From contig NZ_JAJUWT010000002.1 of the NCBI RefSeq assembly GCF_021390395.1, forward strand, positions 1 through 64,000: DNA of 64,000 nt, written 5' to 3'. Origin of the DNA: Saccharothrix sp. S26 (GTDB lineage Bacteria > Actinomycetota > Actinomycetes > Mycobacteriales > Pseudonocardiaceae). The position numbers and the translations under genes are program-made. The notes under the pieces were generated by a model that had not been told where the DNA came from, did no database searches, and saw only the letters and a list, made by a program, of their open reading frames with translations. Of the stretch, positions 51,916-61,537 are shown piece after piece. The stretch's first letter is position 1. Each line of letters begins with the position of its first letter.

Positions 51916-54073
<2,158 letters not shown>

Positions 54074-54083
54074 TCGGGCCCCG

Positions 54084-54539
54084 GTGAAGACCCGCACCGT
54101 CGCGTTCCTGATCACCGCCGCGCTGGCGGTGTACTTCGTGCTGCTCGGCGGCCGGGCCGCGGTGCTGCTGGGCACCGGTGACCCGGTCGGCATCGGGCTG
54201 GGCGTCGGCGTGCTCGTGCTGCCGCTGATCGGCGCGTGGATCGCGTGGACCAACCTGCGGTTCGGCTTCACCACCGAGCGGATGGCGCGGCAGCTCGACG
54301 CCGAGGGCGGTCTGCTGGACACGTCCGGGCTGCCGCGCCGCCCGTCCGGCCGGGTGGACCGCGAGGCGGCCGACGCGTGGTTCGAGCAGCGCAAGGCCGA
54401 CGTCGAGGCGCGCCCGCGGGACTGGCGGGCGTGGTTCCTGCTGGCGCAGGCCTATGACCTGGCCGGGGACCGCGGCCGGGCGCGGGAGACCATGCGCAAG
54501 GCGATCGACCTCTTCGCTGCGCCGACGAATCGGGCGTAG
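54084..54539 (+). CDS. Two-helix membrane protein with TPR-like cytoplasmic tail
   Basis: A 151-residue protein with hydrophobic helices at 5-26 and 36-56, then a soluble part (60-151) with DWRAWFLLAQAYDLAGDRGRARETMRKAIDLF, which matches a tetratricopeptide-like helical pair. It resembles small actinobacterial membrane proteins beside dapB, whose function I do not know. GTG at 54084 is 10 bases after the dapB stop, so it is probably in the same transcript. Confidence 0.75.
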   Translation: MKTRTVAFLITAALAVYFVLLGGRAAVLLGTGDPVGIGLGVGVLVLPLIGAWIAWTNLRFGFTTERMARQLDAEGGLLDTSGLPRRPSGRVDREAADAWFEQRKADVEARPRDWRAWFLLAQAYDLAGDRGRARETMRKAIDLFAAPTNRA

Positions 54540-54625
54540 ACCAGTCGAGTGAGACACGATTCATCCGGTCTTAAGGCACTCTTGCGTTGGATCTTCCGGT
54601 GGTCGTGGTTACCGTGGGTGGCGTG

Positions 54626-54709
54626 GTGAGAACCTGTGAGAACCTGCGGCTGACCGTTTCCTGCCTGCTCGTCGTCCTCGCGCTGGGCATCGCGCTCACG
54701 CTCGGCTGA
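54626..54709 (+). CDS. Possible 27-residue membrane peptide
   Basis: From GTG at 54626 (or 54623) a short frame encodes MRTCENLRLTVSCLLVVLALGIALTLG. The last 17 residues would be a membrane helix after a short basic/polar start. It lies in a 227-base gap between genes and has a GGGTGG-like stretch before it. It could be a real small protein or a chance frame in GC-rich DNA, and only conservation or ribosome profiling would tell. Confidence 0.3.
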   Translation: MRTCENLRLTVSCLLVVLALGIALTLG

Positions 54710-54766
54710 CCTCGCCGACTTCTGGGGAAGAATCAGGCGAAGCGCCGCACGTCCCCAGGAGTACGC

Positions 54767-55558
54767 ATGCACTTCGCTCGGATCGTCCGGGCCGTTCTCG
54801 CCGTCGTCGCGGCCCTGGCCGCGGTCGGTGTCGTGATCCCGGCCGCCACGGCGCGCGCCGCGGCCGGCTGCGCCGTCGACTACGCGATCACCGACCAGTG
54901 GCGCGGCGGGTTCGGCGCGCGCGTCACGATGACGAACCTGGGCGACCCGCTGTCGGGCTGGACGCTGGAGTGGGCGTTCACCGCCGGGCAGCGGATCAGC
55001 TCCGAGACGTGGAACGGCGTGTTCACCCAGTCCGGCAGCACCGTGCGGGTGAAGAACGCCTCCCACAACGGTGCGGTGGCGACCGGCCGGTCGGTGACGG
55101 TCGGCTTCAACGGCACCTGGTCGGACAGCAACCCCGAACCGACGTCGTTCAGCGTGGACGGCGTGCCGTGCACCGGGTCGGTGGTGACCGCCGGGTCGAC
55201 GACCCGCGCGCCGGAGCCGTCGTCCCCGCCGTCGCTCACCACCGCGCCGTCCGCCGCCGCCACCACCACGACGACCACGACGACCACCACGACCGTCAGC
55301 TCGGCGTCCTCGTCCTCGGTGCGGTCCACGACCGCGGTGTCGGAGTCGTCGGCCGCCTCCGGCACGTTCGACTGGCCGACGGCGTCACCGAAGCCCGCGG
55401 TCGTGCTGTCGGCGGACGTGAGCCCGGACAGCGGGGTGGACGCGCTGCGCCTGGGCCTGGTCATCAGCCTGCTCGTGGCGGCCGTGGGCGTCGCCGTGCT
55501 GCTCGTGGTGCGCCGCCACCTCCGGCGGGTGGGTGAGCGCCCGGGCGAGCGACCTTAG
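54767..55558 (+). CDS. Membrane-anchored CBM2 (cellulose-binding-type) protein without catalytic domain
   Basis: A 263-residue protein: signal peptide (1-32), a CBM2-like domain (about 34-145) with cysteines in AGCAV and VPCTG that fit the domain disulfide, a Thr/Ser linker with 11 consecutive threonines (about 166-176), and a C-terminal helix (LRLGLVISLLVAAVGVAVLLVV) before a basic tail. Surface tryptophans of CBM2 are partly kept (DQWRGGF, ETWNG), but the third, normally NxSWNG, is SHNG. No enzyme domain is attached, so it may hold the cell to polysaccharide or have another ligand. Confidence 0.8.
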   Translation: MHFARIVRAVLAVVAALAAVGVVIPAATARAAAGCAVDYAITDQWRGGFGARVTMTNLGDPLSGWTLEWAFTAGQRISSETWNGVFTQSGSTVRVKNASHNGAVATGRSVTVGFNGTWSDSNPEPTSFSVDGVPCTGSVVTAGSTTRAPEPSSPPSLTTAPSAAATTTTTTTTTTTVSSASSSSVRSTTAVSESSAASGTFDWPTASPKPAVVLSADVSPDSGVDALRLGLVISLLVAAVGVAVLLVVRRHLRRVGERPGERP

Positions 55559-55661
55559 GTCACCCGGGCTGCCGCGACCACCTCGACGTGCATCGAACGG
55601 TAGTCACACGACCGGGTGGTTCACCGTGCGATCACCCGAACGGCCGGGTAGCCGAAGAGGC

Positions 55662-56039
55662 ATGGATCGCTCAGCGGTGGACCGCCTCTACGAGTGCGAC
55701 GTGCTGGATCGGCACGGCAGGCCCATCGGACCGGTCGCGGAGCTGTGGCTGGCCGGTGGCCGCCCGCTGTGGGCCTCCGTGCGCAGCGACCGCGGGGTCA
55801 CCCTCGTCCCGATCCGGGGTGCCCAGGTGCGCGACCGCAGGCTCGTGGTGCCGGTGGACAAGCGGGAGGTCGAGGACGCGCCGAAGGTCGGCGACCGGGA
55901 GCTGTCGGACGCCGAGCAGGCCGAGCTGCACGACCACTACGGGCTGACGCTGCCCGAGCAGCGCCTCGTGCGCCACGAGCGCGGAGCTAGTGCACCCACC
56001 AGCCAGCCACCGCGGCAGGCGAGGCGGCGAGCACGCTGA
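55662..56039 (+). CDS. PRC-barrel-like protein
   Basis: A 125-residue protein with a single PRC-barrel-like domain: YECDVLDRHGRPIGPVAELWLAGGRPLWASV resembles the family start, followed by RDRRLVVPVDKREVEDAPKV. Such proteins in actinobacteria bind or modulate partners such as RNA-processing factors or act in stress response; the role here is unknown. The last ~25 residues are basic and Pro/Gln/Arg-rich and overlap the opposing gene by 53 bases. GAAGAGG precedes ATG at 55662. Confidence 0.68.
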   Translation: MDRSAVDRLYECDVLDRHGRPIGPVAELWLAGGRPLWASVRSDRGVTLVPIRGAQVRDRRLVVPVDKREVEDAPKVGDRELSDAEQAELHDHYGLTLPEQRLVRHERGASAPTSQPPRQARRRAR

Positions 56040-56487
56040 ACCGGGCGAACCGGCCGGCCACGCTGGTCGAGATGAACAGCCAGGACGACATGCCGGCCAG
56101 CCCGGCCAGCACGGTGGTGAACATGAACGGCGGCAGCCCGACCACCGAGCTGACCGCGTGCGTGCCGAACATCCAGTGGGGGTGCCGGTGGCAGCGCACG
56201 CGCACCCACTCCAGCCGGGCCCGCCACTTCAGCCGCCGCGGCGACAGCGGCTTGGGCTCCTTCTCCCGGCGCTTGAGCAGCGGGGGCAGCCGCAACGACC
56301 CGCGGGCGGCCAGGAAGTACAGCATCTTGCCCAGCACCTGACCCAGGGCGACGGCGAGCCCGATCCACCACCACGAGATGCCCGGCTGCTGGGTCACCAG
56401 GCCGATCACGAAGATCTCGATGCTGATCAGGGGTAACAGAGCGGAGCCGAAAGCGACGCTGAACGTGAGGCACAACCACCCGAGCAC
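55987..56487 (-). CDS. Small DedA/VTT-like membrane protein
   Basis: A 166-residue membrane protein with a first half that looks like part of the DedA/VTT fold (LPLISIEIFVIGLV near 18-31, ISWWWIGLAVALGQVLGKMLYFLAA) and a second half with a basic loop, then GTHAVSSVVGLPPFMFTTVLAGLAGMSSWLFI. The length is below that of full DedA (about 200) and resembles YqaA-type relatives. Function not known. GTG at 56487. Its 3' end overlaps the PRC-barrel gene. Confidence 0.72.
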   Translation of the reverse strand: MLGWLCLTFSVAFGSALLPLISIEIFVIGLVTQQPGISWWWIGLAVALGQVLGKMLYFLAARGSLRLPPLLKRREKEPKPLSPRRLKWRARLEWVRVRCHRHPHWMFGTHAVSSVVGLPPFMFTTVLAGLAGMSSWLFISTSVAGRFARFSVLAASPAAVAGWWVH

Positions 56488-56508
56488 TCGGCCAAGCTAC
56501 CCTCGCGG

Positions 56509-57060
56509 TCAAGGTTCGAGCAGTAGGGACAACCCCCCTGTCACCCTGATTTCGCGCAACGGACGCCCGCCCGCGTCCAACGTGCGCACCGTGCCGTCGG
56601 CCTCCCAGTCCGCCTTGCCGTAGAAGCCGATCGACGCCTTGTCCGCCTCCGGGACCCACGCGACACCCCTGGTGGCACCGGCTTCGCGCAGGTGCAGGGC
56701 CGCGGTGGCGAGCAGCCTGCCGCCGTGCCCGCGCCGTCCCCACCGCGGCTCCACGAGCACGTTCACCAACGCCGTCGTCGCCGCGTCGGCCGGCAACGAG
56801 CCGTCCGCGCGGGCCACGTCGTCCTCGGGGGCCATCCCGGCCACGCAGAACCCGACCGTCCACGTCCCCTCGGCCGCCACGAACACCTGCCCGTGCGCGA
56901 CCGCCTCGGCCCACGCCGCCGCCGTCCGGTCGACGTCGATCGCCCCCAACACCTCGGCCGGGACCAGCTCCCGGTAGGCGGTGCGCCAGGTGTCGCGGTG
57001 GATGCGGGCGATCTCCGCCACGTCGTCGGGCTGCGCGGTGCGCACGGTGGCGTCGGCCAT
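56509..57060 (-). CDS. GNAT-family N-acetyltransferase
   Basis: A 183-residue GNAT protein. EIARIHRDTWRTAYRELVP is the N-terminal helical segment, VNVLVEPRWGRRGHGGRLLATA holds the acetyl-CoA loop near residue 115, and GVAWVPEADKASIGFYGKADWEADG is typical of the substrate/beta-5 side. Substrate unknown. ATG at 57060 is used, and an in-frame GTG three codons upstream is an alternative. It is transcribed towards the VTT-like gene and may be co-transcribed with it. Confidence 0.87.
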   Translation of the reverse strand: MADATVRTAQPDDVAEIARIHRDTWRTAYRELVPAEVLGAIDVDRTAAAWAEAVAHGQVFVAAEGTWTVGFCVAGMAPEDDVARADGSLPADAATTALVNVLVEPRWGRRGHGGRLLATAALHLREAGATRGVAWVPEADKASIGFYGKADWEADGTVRTLDAGGRPLREIRVTGGLSLLLEP

Positions 57061-57081
57061 GCCGGGCACCCTATCGACCGC

Positions 57082-58221
57082 TCAGCAGGCGGGCAGCGGC
57101 GGCAGGTCGGTGATCGGGACCACCGACGGGGTGACCCCGCCGCCGGTGACGACCAGACCGCCACCCGAGATCGACAGCGCGGTGGACATCCCGTCCGCGC
57201 GATAGGTGCTGCCCGTCCGGATGTCGGTGACGGAGCTCAGCTTGGACGTCCAGGCGATCAGGTCGCCCGACAGTTGCGGGAAGCTGATCCCCGGCAGCTC
57301 GACGCCCGGCTCGATCTTCGCCAGCTCGCGCACCCCCGGCCAGTCCGCGCGCCAGGCGTGGATGGCCTTCTGGTCGCCGTCGGTCCAGGCGAGGGTCTTC
57401 TCGTCGGCCGTCGCGTACCAGTCCGGGCGGCTGTCGCGCAGCGCGGGCGGCAGTGCGGCGGGTGTGCCGTCCGAGGCCGAGACGCCGGTGAACCTGGCCG
57501 TCTTCGCCTCGTCGTACTCGCGCCACAGCAGCAGGTCGCCGAAGAACACCGGGCCGTCCACCCGGCCCTCCACGACCACCCGGTCGGTCCTCGTGGCCAG
57601 GTCGTAGAGGTGGATGCCGTTGGACTGGTCCGGCTTGCCGGTGCCCTGCACCCACGTGACCTTGCCGCGGTGCGCGCGGGTGAACAGCCACGGGCTCCGC
57701 ACCGCCGCCCGGTTGTCGCCGACCTGGAAGGGCTCGTCGGCGGACTCGGAGTCCCAGGCGTGCACGGTCCACAGGTGTTGGTTGCCGGGGTGGTGGCCGA
57801 CGCCGAACGTCAACCAGCGCCCGTCGAAGGAAGCGCCGTAGAACTGCTCGGGCGCGTTCAACGTCATGATGGTGCGCCGCTCGTGACCGGTGATCACCAC
57901 CAGGCTGGTCTGCTTGCCCGAAGTGGCGCCGGCGAACACCTTCGAGGCGTCGTCGCTGACCGCTTCCACGTTCAGCACCTCGTCGGCCGAGGATTTCTCC
58001 AGCTTCGCCGCCTCGATCCGTCCCCGCCATTCCGAGGGCAGGTCGACACCGCAGGAGAGCAGTGCGCCCGCGCCCAGCGGTGCGCGGTCCGGAGGTTGAT
58101 TCGGAGCGCGGCTCGGCCCCGGTGCGGCGGAATGCGGTGAGGGGAGCGTGGACGAGCCTGGCGAGCACCCGAAGGTGCCCGCCAGGACGCACGCCATGAT
58201 GAGCACATGGCGTTTACGCAA
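57082..58221 (-). CDS. Lipoprotein with beta-propeller-like repeats
   Basis: A 379-residue exported protein. The signal sequence HVLIMACVLAGTFGC ends in a lipobox-like TFGC (Cys19), less strict than consensus. A Pro/Ser linker (20-50) follows, then repeated strands with WLTFGVG, HLWTVHAWD, LLLWREYD and LIAWTSK, in the manner of TolB/WD-type propellers. Function is unknown. The start TTG at 58221 overlaps the last codons of the C39-like peptidase gene by 8 bases, and GTG at 58206 is an alternative. The pair is probably one operon. Confidence 0.7.
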   Translation of the reverse strand: MRKRHVLIMACVLAGTFGCSPGSSTLPSPHSAAPGPSRAPNQPPDRAPLGAGALLSCGVDLPSEWRGRIEAAKLEKSSADEVLNVEAVSDDASKVFAGATSGKQTSLVVITGHERRTIMTLNAPEQFYGASFDGRWLTFGVGHHPGNQHLWTVHAWDSESADEPFQVGDNRAAVRSPWLFTRAHRGKVTWVQGTGKPDQSNGIHLYDLATRTDRVVVEGRVDGPVFFGDLLLWREYDEAKTARFTGVSASDGTPAALPPALRDSRPDWYATADEKTLAWTDGDQKAIHAWRADWPGVRELAKIEPGVELPGISFPQLSGDLIAWTSKLSSVTDIRTGSTYRADGMSTALSISGGGLVVTGGGVTPSVVPITDLPPLPAC

Positions 58222-59086
58222 TGTAGCCCCGCTCGCCCATGGCGACCGCGATGGTCAGGGAACTGATGTAGTTGTACTGCGCCACGCTCTGGAACCCGTT
58301 GCCGGTACCGGAGGCGGGGTCCGCGTAGTAGGTCGTCTCACCGCTGTGGTCGTAGGCGTACATCGGAACCCAGTGCCAGATCGTGCGGTCCGAGGGGTGG
58401 CCGTTCAGCCGGTACTGGCTGCCCTTCACCTCGTACACGTTGCCCGCCAGGTGCCAGCCCCGGTCGATGTTGTAGACGAGGTTGGCCTCATAGGTCCGGA
58501 TCTCCGAGCCCGTCGGCCAGCTGCTCAGCGGCTTGACCTCGTACCAGCCGGTGTTCAGGCGCGAGTTGAGGACGGACCGGACCGGGGACCCCAAGCCGCC
58601 CCACGACGACCACGGCGTGCCGTCGACGGTGGTGCCGAGCTGCCGCGCCGCCTCGTCCTGGCCCATGCCGACGCCGCGCGCGTTGGTGATCATGGACACC
58701 GTGGCCGGGCCGCACCAGAAGTCGGTCTCCTGCTGCTGCCACCACAGGGTGAGCACCCCGAGCGCGGAGAAGGAGCCCTTCTTCTCCTCGAGGTGGGCCA
58801 GTGCGGCCTTGTCCTTGGCGGCGACCCGTGACCGGGTGGCCGCGTCGGTGCGGTTGTTCGCCGGTGATTCCGACTTCTTCAGCTTCGCCAGTTCCGCGCC
58901 GCGGCCGTTCTTCGAGTCCAGTTCGTACTGGGCCCAGGCGGCCTCCGCGGAGAGCGCGGGCGCGCCCGCGAAATCCCCGTCCTCACCGGTCGCGGACGCC
59001 GACCCCGGTGCCACCAATGCCACGAGTGCGGCGGAAATGACCGCCAACACTCCTGCTCTACGCAGTGTCGACACATTCTTTCGCAT
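58214..59086 (-). CDS. Secreted C39-like cysteine peptidase
   Basis: A 290-residue secreted protein with a signal peptide (1-32, ending ASA) and a charged helical region (60-105). The catalytic part begins at QQETDFWCGPATVSMI with nucleophile Cys125 preceded by the Gln that forms the oxyanion hole; the likely histidine is in TIWHWVPMYAYD and an Asp in YYADPASG. This matches the peptidase C39_2 group. Target unknown. GGGGGA precedes the ATG at 59086. It is followed by the overlapping lipoprotein gene, suggesting the two act together outside the cell. Confidence 0.82.
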   Translation of the reverse strand: MRKNVSTLRRAGVLAVISAALVALVAPGSASATGEDGDFAGAPALSAEAAWAQYELDSKNGRGAELAKLKKSESPANNRTDAATRSRVAAKDKAALAHLEEKKGSFSALGVLTLWWQQQETDFWCGPATVSMITNARGVGMGQDEAARQLGTTVDGTPWSSWGGLGSPVRSVLNSRLNTGWYEVKPLSSWPTGSEIRTYEANLVYNIDRGWHLAGNVYEVKGSQYRLNGHPSDRTIWHWVPMYAYDHSGETTYYADPASGTGNGFQSVAQYNYISSLTIAVAMGERGYIA

Positions 59087-59376
59087 CTGTTGAATCCCCC
59101 CTGATCGGTTCTTTCGAGAGCCTGGATGGCGTGGTGAATAGTGCGACCCGTGGCCGGGTCGGTCAAGTTCTCCGCGTCCCGCCGGCGAGACCGCGGGACG
59201 AGGTGCGGCGGATGGGCGAAAATTCTGGACTGATTCGATTTCCTTGGTTAAGGGGGATGGCGGGCTGGACCGTGCGGTGGTTCCGACTGGGCTGAACGGT
59301 CCACGTGGCCGCCGTCCGGGTGTCCGTGGCCGAAATCCGCGTGATTCCGGGCGGGGTGGCGTGACAGCGTCGGTGG

Positions 59377-60273
59377 GTGCGTTGGGCAGCGTTGGGTGTC
59401 GTGTACGTGGTCTGGGGTTCGACCTACCTGGCCATCCTGTTCACCATCGAGTCGATGCCGCCGCTGCTGTCGGGTGGCACGCGGTTCCTCGTGGCCGGTG
59501 CCGTGCTGGCCGCGGTGGTGGGGTGGCGTGGTGGGTTGCGCATGACGCGGCGGCAGTTCGGGTCGGCGGTGGTGCTCGGCTTGTTGTTGCCCGCCTGGGG
59601 CAACGGGCTCGTGGTGCTGGCCGAGCAGTCGGTGGCGTCGGGGTTGGCGGCGCTGCTGGTGGCGTCCGTGCCGCTGTACGTGGTGCTGATGCGGAGGTTC
59701 GCCGGGGAACGGCCGCACGGCGTGACGTACGCGGGGGTGGTGATCGGGTTGGTCGGGTTGGCCGCGTTGTTGTTGGACGACGTGGGCGAGTCGTCGTGGT
59801 GGGGGCCGTGGGTGGTGCTGCTGGCGGCGTTCGGGTGGGCGCTGGGGTCCTTCCTGAGCAACCGGCTGGACACGCCCGCCAACCCGTTCGCGCTGTCGGC
59901 GGTGGAGATGCTGGCCGGCGGCACGGCGTTGGCGGTGGTCGGGCTGGTCGCGGGGGAGCGGGTGTCGTTCGGCGCGATCACCACCTCGTCCTGGCTGGCG
60001 TGGGGCTACCTGGTGGTGTTCGGCTCGTTGCTGGCGTTCAGCTCGTACGTCTACGTGCTGGGCGAGCTGCCGGTGTCGACGGTGGCGACCTACGCGTACG
60101 TGAACCCGGTGATCGCGGTGGTGCTCGGGGTGTGGCTGGCCGACGAGCGGTTCGGGCCGTTCCAACTGCTCGGCGGCCTGCTGGTGGTGGCCGCGGTGGT
60201 GCTGGTGGTCCGGGCCGAGCGGAAGTGTCGTACCCCGGTGGGAGGATCGGCCCGTGCAGAAGATGAGCGCTGA
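59377..60273 (+). CDS. EamA/DMT-family transporter
   Basis: A 298-residue ten-helix drug/metabolite transporter with two EamA repeats. The first begins AALGVVYVVWGSTYLAI (3-19) with SGGTRFLVAGAVLA, and the second begins WWGPWVVLLAAFGWALGS (about 145). Members export amino acids, sugars or metabolites, and the substrate cannot be assigned. GTG at 59377 is used. Its 3' end overlaps the YcaQ-type gene by 20 bases, so the two are probably co-transcribed. 290 bases separate it from the divergent C39 gene, with no other gene seen. Confidence 0.9.
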   Translation: MRWAALGVVYVVWGSTYLAILFTIESMPPLLSGGTRFLVAGAVLAAVVGWRGGLRMTRRQFGSAVVLGLLLPAWGNGLVVLAEQSVASGLAALLVASVPLYVVLMRRFAGERPHGVTYAGVVIGLVGLAALLLDDVGESSWWGPWVVLLAAFGWALGSFLSNRLDTPANPFALSAVEMLAGGTALAVVGLVAGERVSFGAITTSSWLAWGYLVVFGSLLAFSSYVYVLGELPVSTVATYAYVNPVIAVVLGVWLADERFGPFQLLGGLLVVAAVVLVVRAERKCRTPVGGSARAEDER

Positions 60274-61474
60274 CGTCGCCCGCCGCATCGCGCTGGCGGC
60301 ACAGGGTTTCGCCGATCCACGGCCCACCTCCGCGCCCACCCGGCGGCACCTGCTCAAGGCGTTGTCGCGCATCCGGCTGTTGCAGCTCGACTCGGTGAAC
60401 GTCGCCGTCCGCGCGCACTACATGCCGCTGTTCAGCAGGCTGGGCGCGTACGCGCCGTCGTTGGTGGACGAAGCGGCGTGGTCCCACAGCGCCCGCCGAC
60501 CGCGGCTGCTGGTCGAGTACTGGGCGCACGAGGCGAGCCTGGTGCCGGTGGAGGACTGGCCGCTGCTGCACTCCGGGGCCAAGCGGCCCGGCTGGTGGAA
60601 GAACTACACGGCGGTCGCCGAGGGTTCGCCGCAGTTGGTGGACGACATCCTGGCCGTGGTGAAGGAGCTGGGGCCGGTCGGCGCGGGCGCGATCGAGAAG
60701 GCGCTGGCCGGCGGTGGGCCGCGGGCCAAGGACCACTGGGGCTGGAACTGGTCGGAGGTCAAGAAGGTCTGCGAGTACCTGTTCGGCGAGGGCGTGCTCA
60801 CCACGGGGACGCGGCGCGGCTTCGAGCGGCTCTACGACCTGAGCGAGCGCGTGCTGCCGCCGGAGGTGTTGGCGCGGCGGCTGTCGATCCCGGCGGAGGA
60901 GGGCGCGCGGGAGCTGGTGGCCCGTGCGGCGACGGCGTTGGGCGTGGCGACGGAACCCGACCTGCGGGACTACTACCGCTTGCAGCCGGCGCGCAGCCGG
61001 CAGGCCGTGGCCGAGCTGGTGGACGCGGGCGTGCTGGAGCCGGTCGAGGTGCGGGGCTGGGGCGTGCCCGCGTACCGGCACGTCGAGGCGCGCGTGCCGA
61101 GGCGGATCACCGGGCGGGCGCTGCTGTGCCCGTTCGACCCGCTGATCTGGGAGCGGGACCGCACCGAGCGGATCTTCGACTTCTTCTACCGGATCGAGAT
61201 CTACGTGCCCGCGCCGAAGCGGGTGCACGGCTACTACGTGTTCCCGTTCCTGCTGGACGGCGAGCTGGTCGGGCGGGTGGACCTGAAGGCGGACCGGGCG
61301 GCGGGCGTGCTGCGGGTGCAGGCGGCGCACTCCGAGCCGACCGCGGACGTGGGGCGGGTCGCGGTGGAGCTGGCCGCCGAGCTGCGGCACATGGCGGACT
61401 GGCTGGAGCTGGACGACGTGGTCGTGGCACCCAAGGGGGACCTGGCCCCGGCGTTGGCGGCGGTGGTGCGGTGA
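60254..61474 (+). CDS. YcaQ-family DNA glycosylase (interstrand-crosslink repair type)
   Basis: A 406-residue winged-helix protein of the YcaQ/AlkX family (HTH_42). E. coli YcaQ unhooks nitrogen-mustard interstrand crosslinks, and the relative AlkZ excises azinomycin adducts. The catalytic QxD motif is QLD (44-46) in RLLQLDSVNVAVRAH, and the C-terminal PFDPLIWERDR is conserved. Many AlkZ-type genes in actinomycetes guard antibiotic clusters, but no cluster is visible here. It begins inside the EamA gene (20-base overlap), an association that may pair export with DNA repair, which is inference. Confidence 0.88.
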   Translation: MQKMSADVARRIALAAQGFADPRPTSAPTRRHLLKALSRIRLLQLDSVNVAVRAHYMPLFSRLGAYAPSLVDEAAWSHSARRPRLLVEYWAHEASLVPVEDWPLLHSGAKRPGWWKNYTAVAEGSPQLVDDILAVVKELGPVGAGAIEKALAGGGPRAKDHWGWNWSEVKKVCEYLFGEGVLTTGTRRGFERLYDLSERVLPPEVLARRLSIPAEEGARELVARAATALGVATEPDLRDYYRLQPARSRQAVAELVDAGVLEPVEVRGWGVPAYRHVEARVPRRITGRALLCPFDPLIWERDRTERIFDFFYRIEIYVPAPKRVHGYYVFPFLLDGELVGRVDLKADRAAGVLRVQAAHSEPTADVGRVAVELAAELRHMADWLELDDVVVAPKGDLAPALAAVVR

Positions 61475-61488
61475 CACCCGCCACCCGA

Positions 61489-61520
61489 TGGACTGACAGA
61501 AGTTGAAATCTGTCAGTCCA
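61489..61520. promoter_or_regulatory. Perfect 12-bp inverted repeat over the aldo/keto reductase -35 box
   Basis: Arms TGGACTGACAGA (61489-61500) and TCTGTCAGTCCA (61509-61520) with loop AGTTGAAA, whose TTGAAA is the -35 box. It is a good candidate operator for the downstream TetR protein and can also form a terminator-like hairpin for the YcaQ gene. Confidence 0.65.
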
Positions 61521-61531
61521 AGTCCCATAGT
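61503..61531 (+). promoter_or_regulatory. Promoter of the aldo/keto reductase gene (leaderless)
   Basis: TTGAAA (61503-61508) and CATAGT (61526-61531) are 17 bases apart. The start codon ATG at 61538 is 6 nt beyond the -10 box, so the mRNA is probably leaderless. Confidence 0.7.
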
Positions 61532-61537
61532 GGAGTC

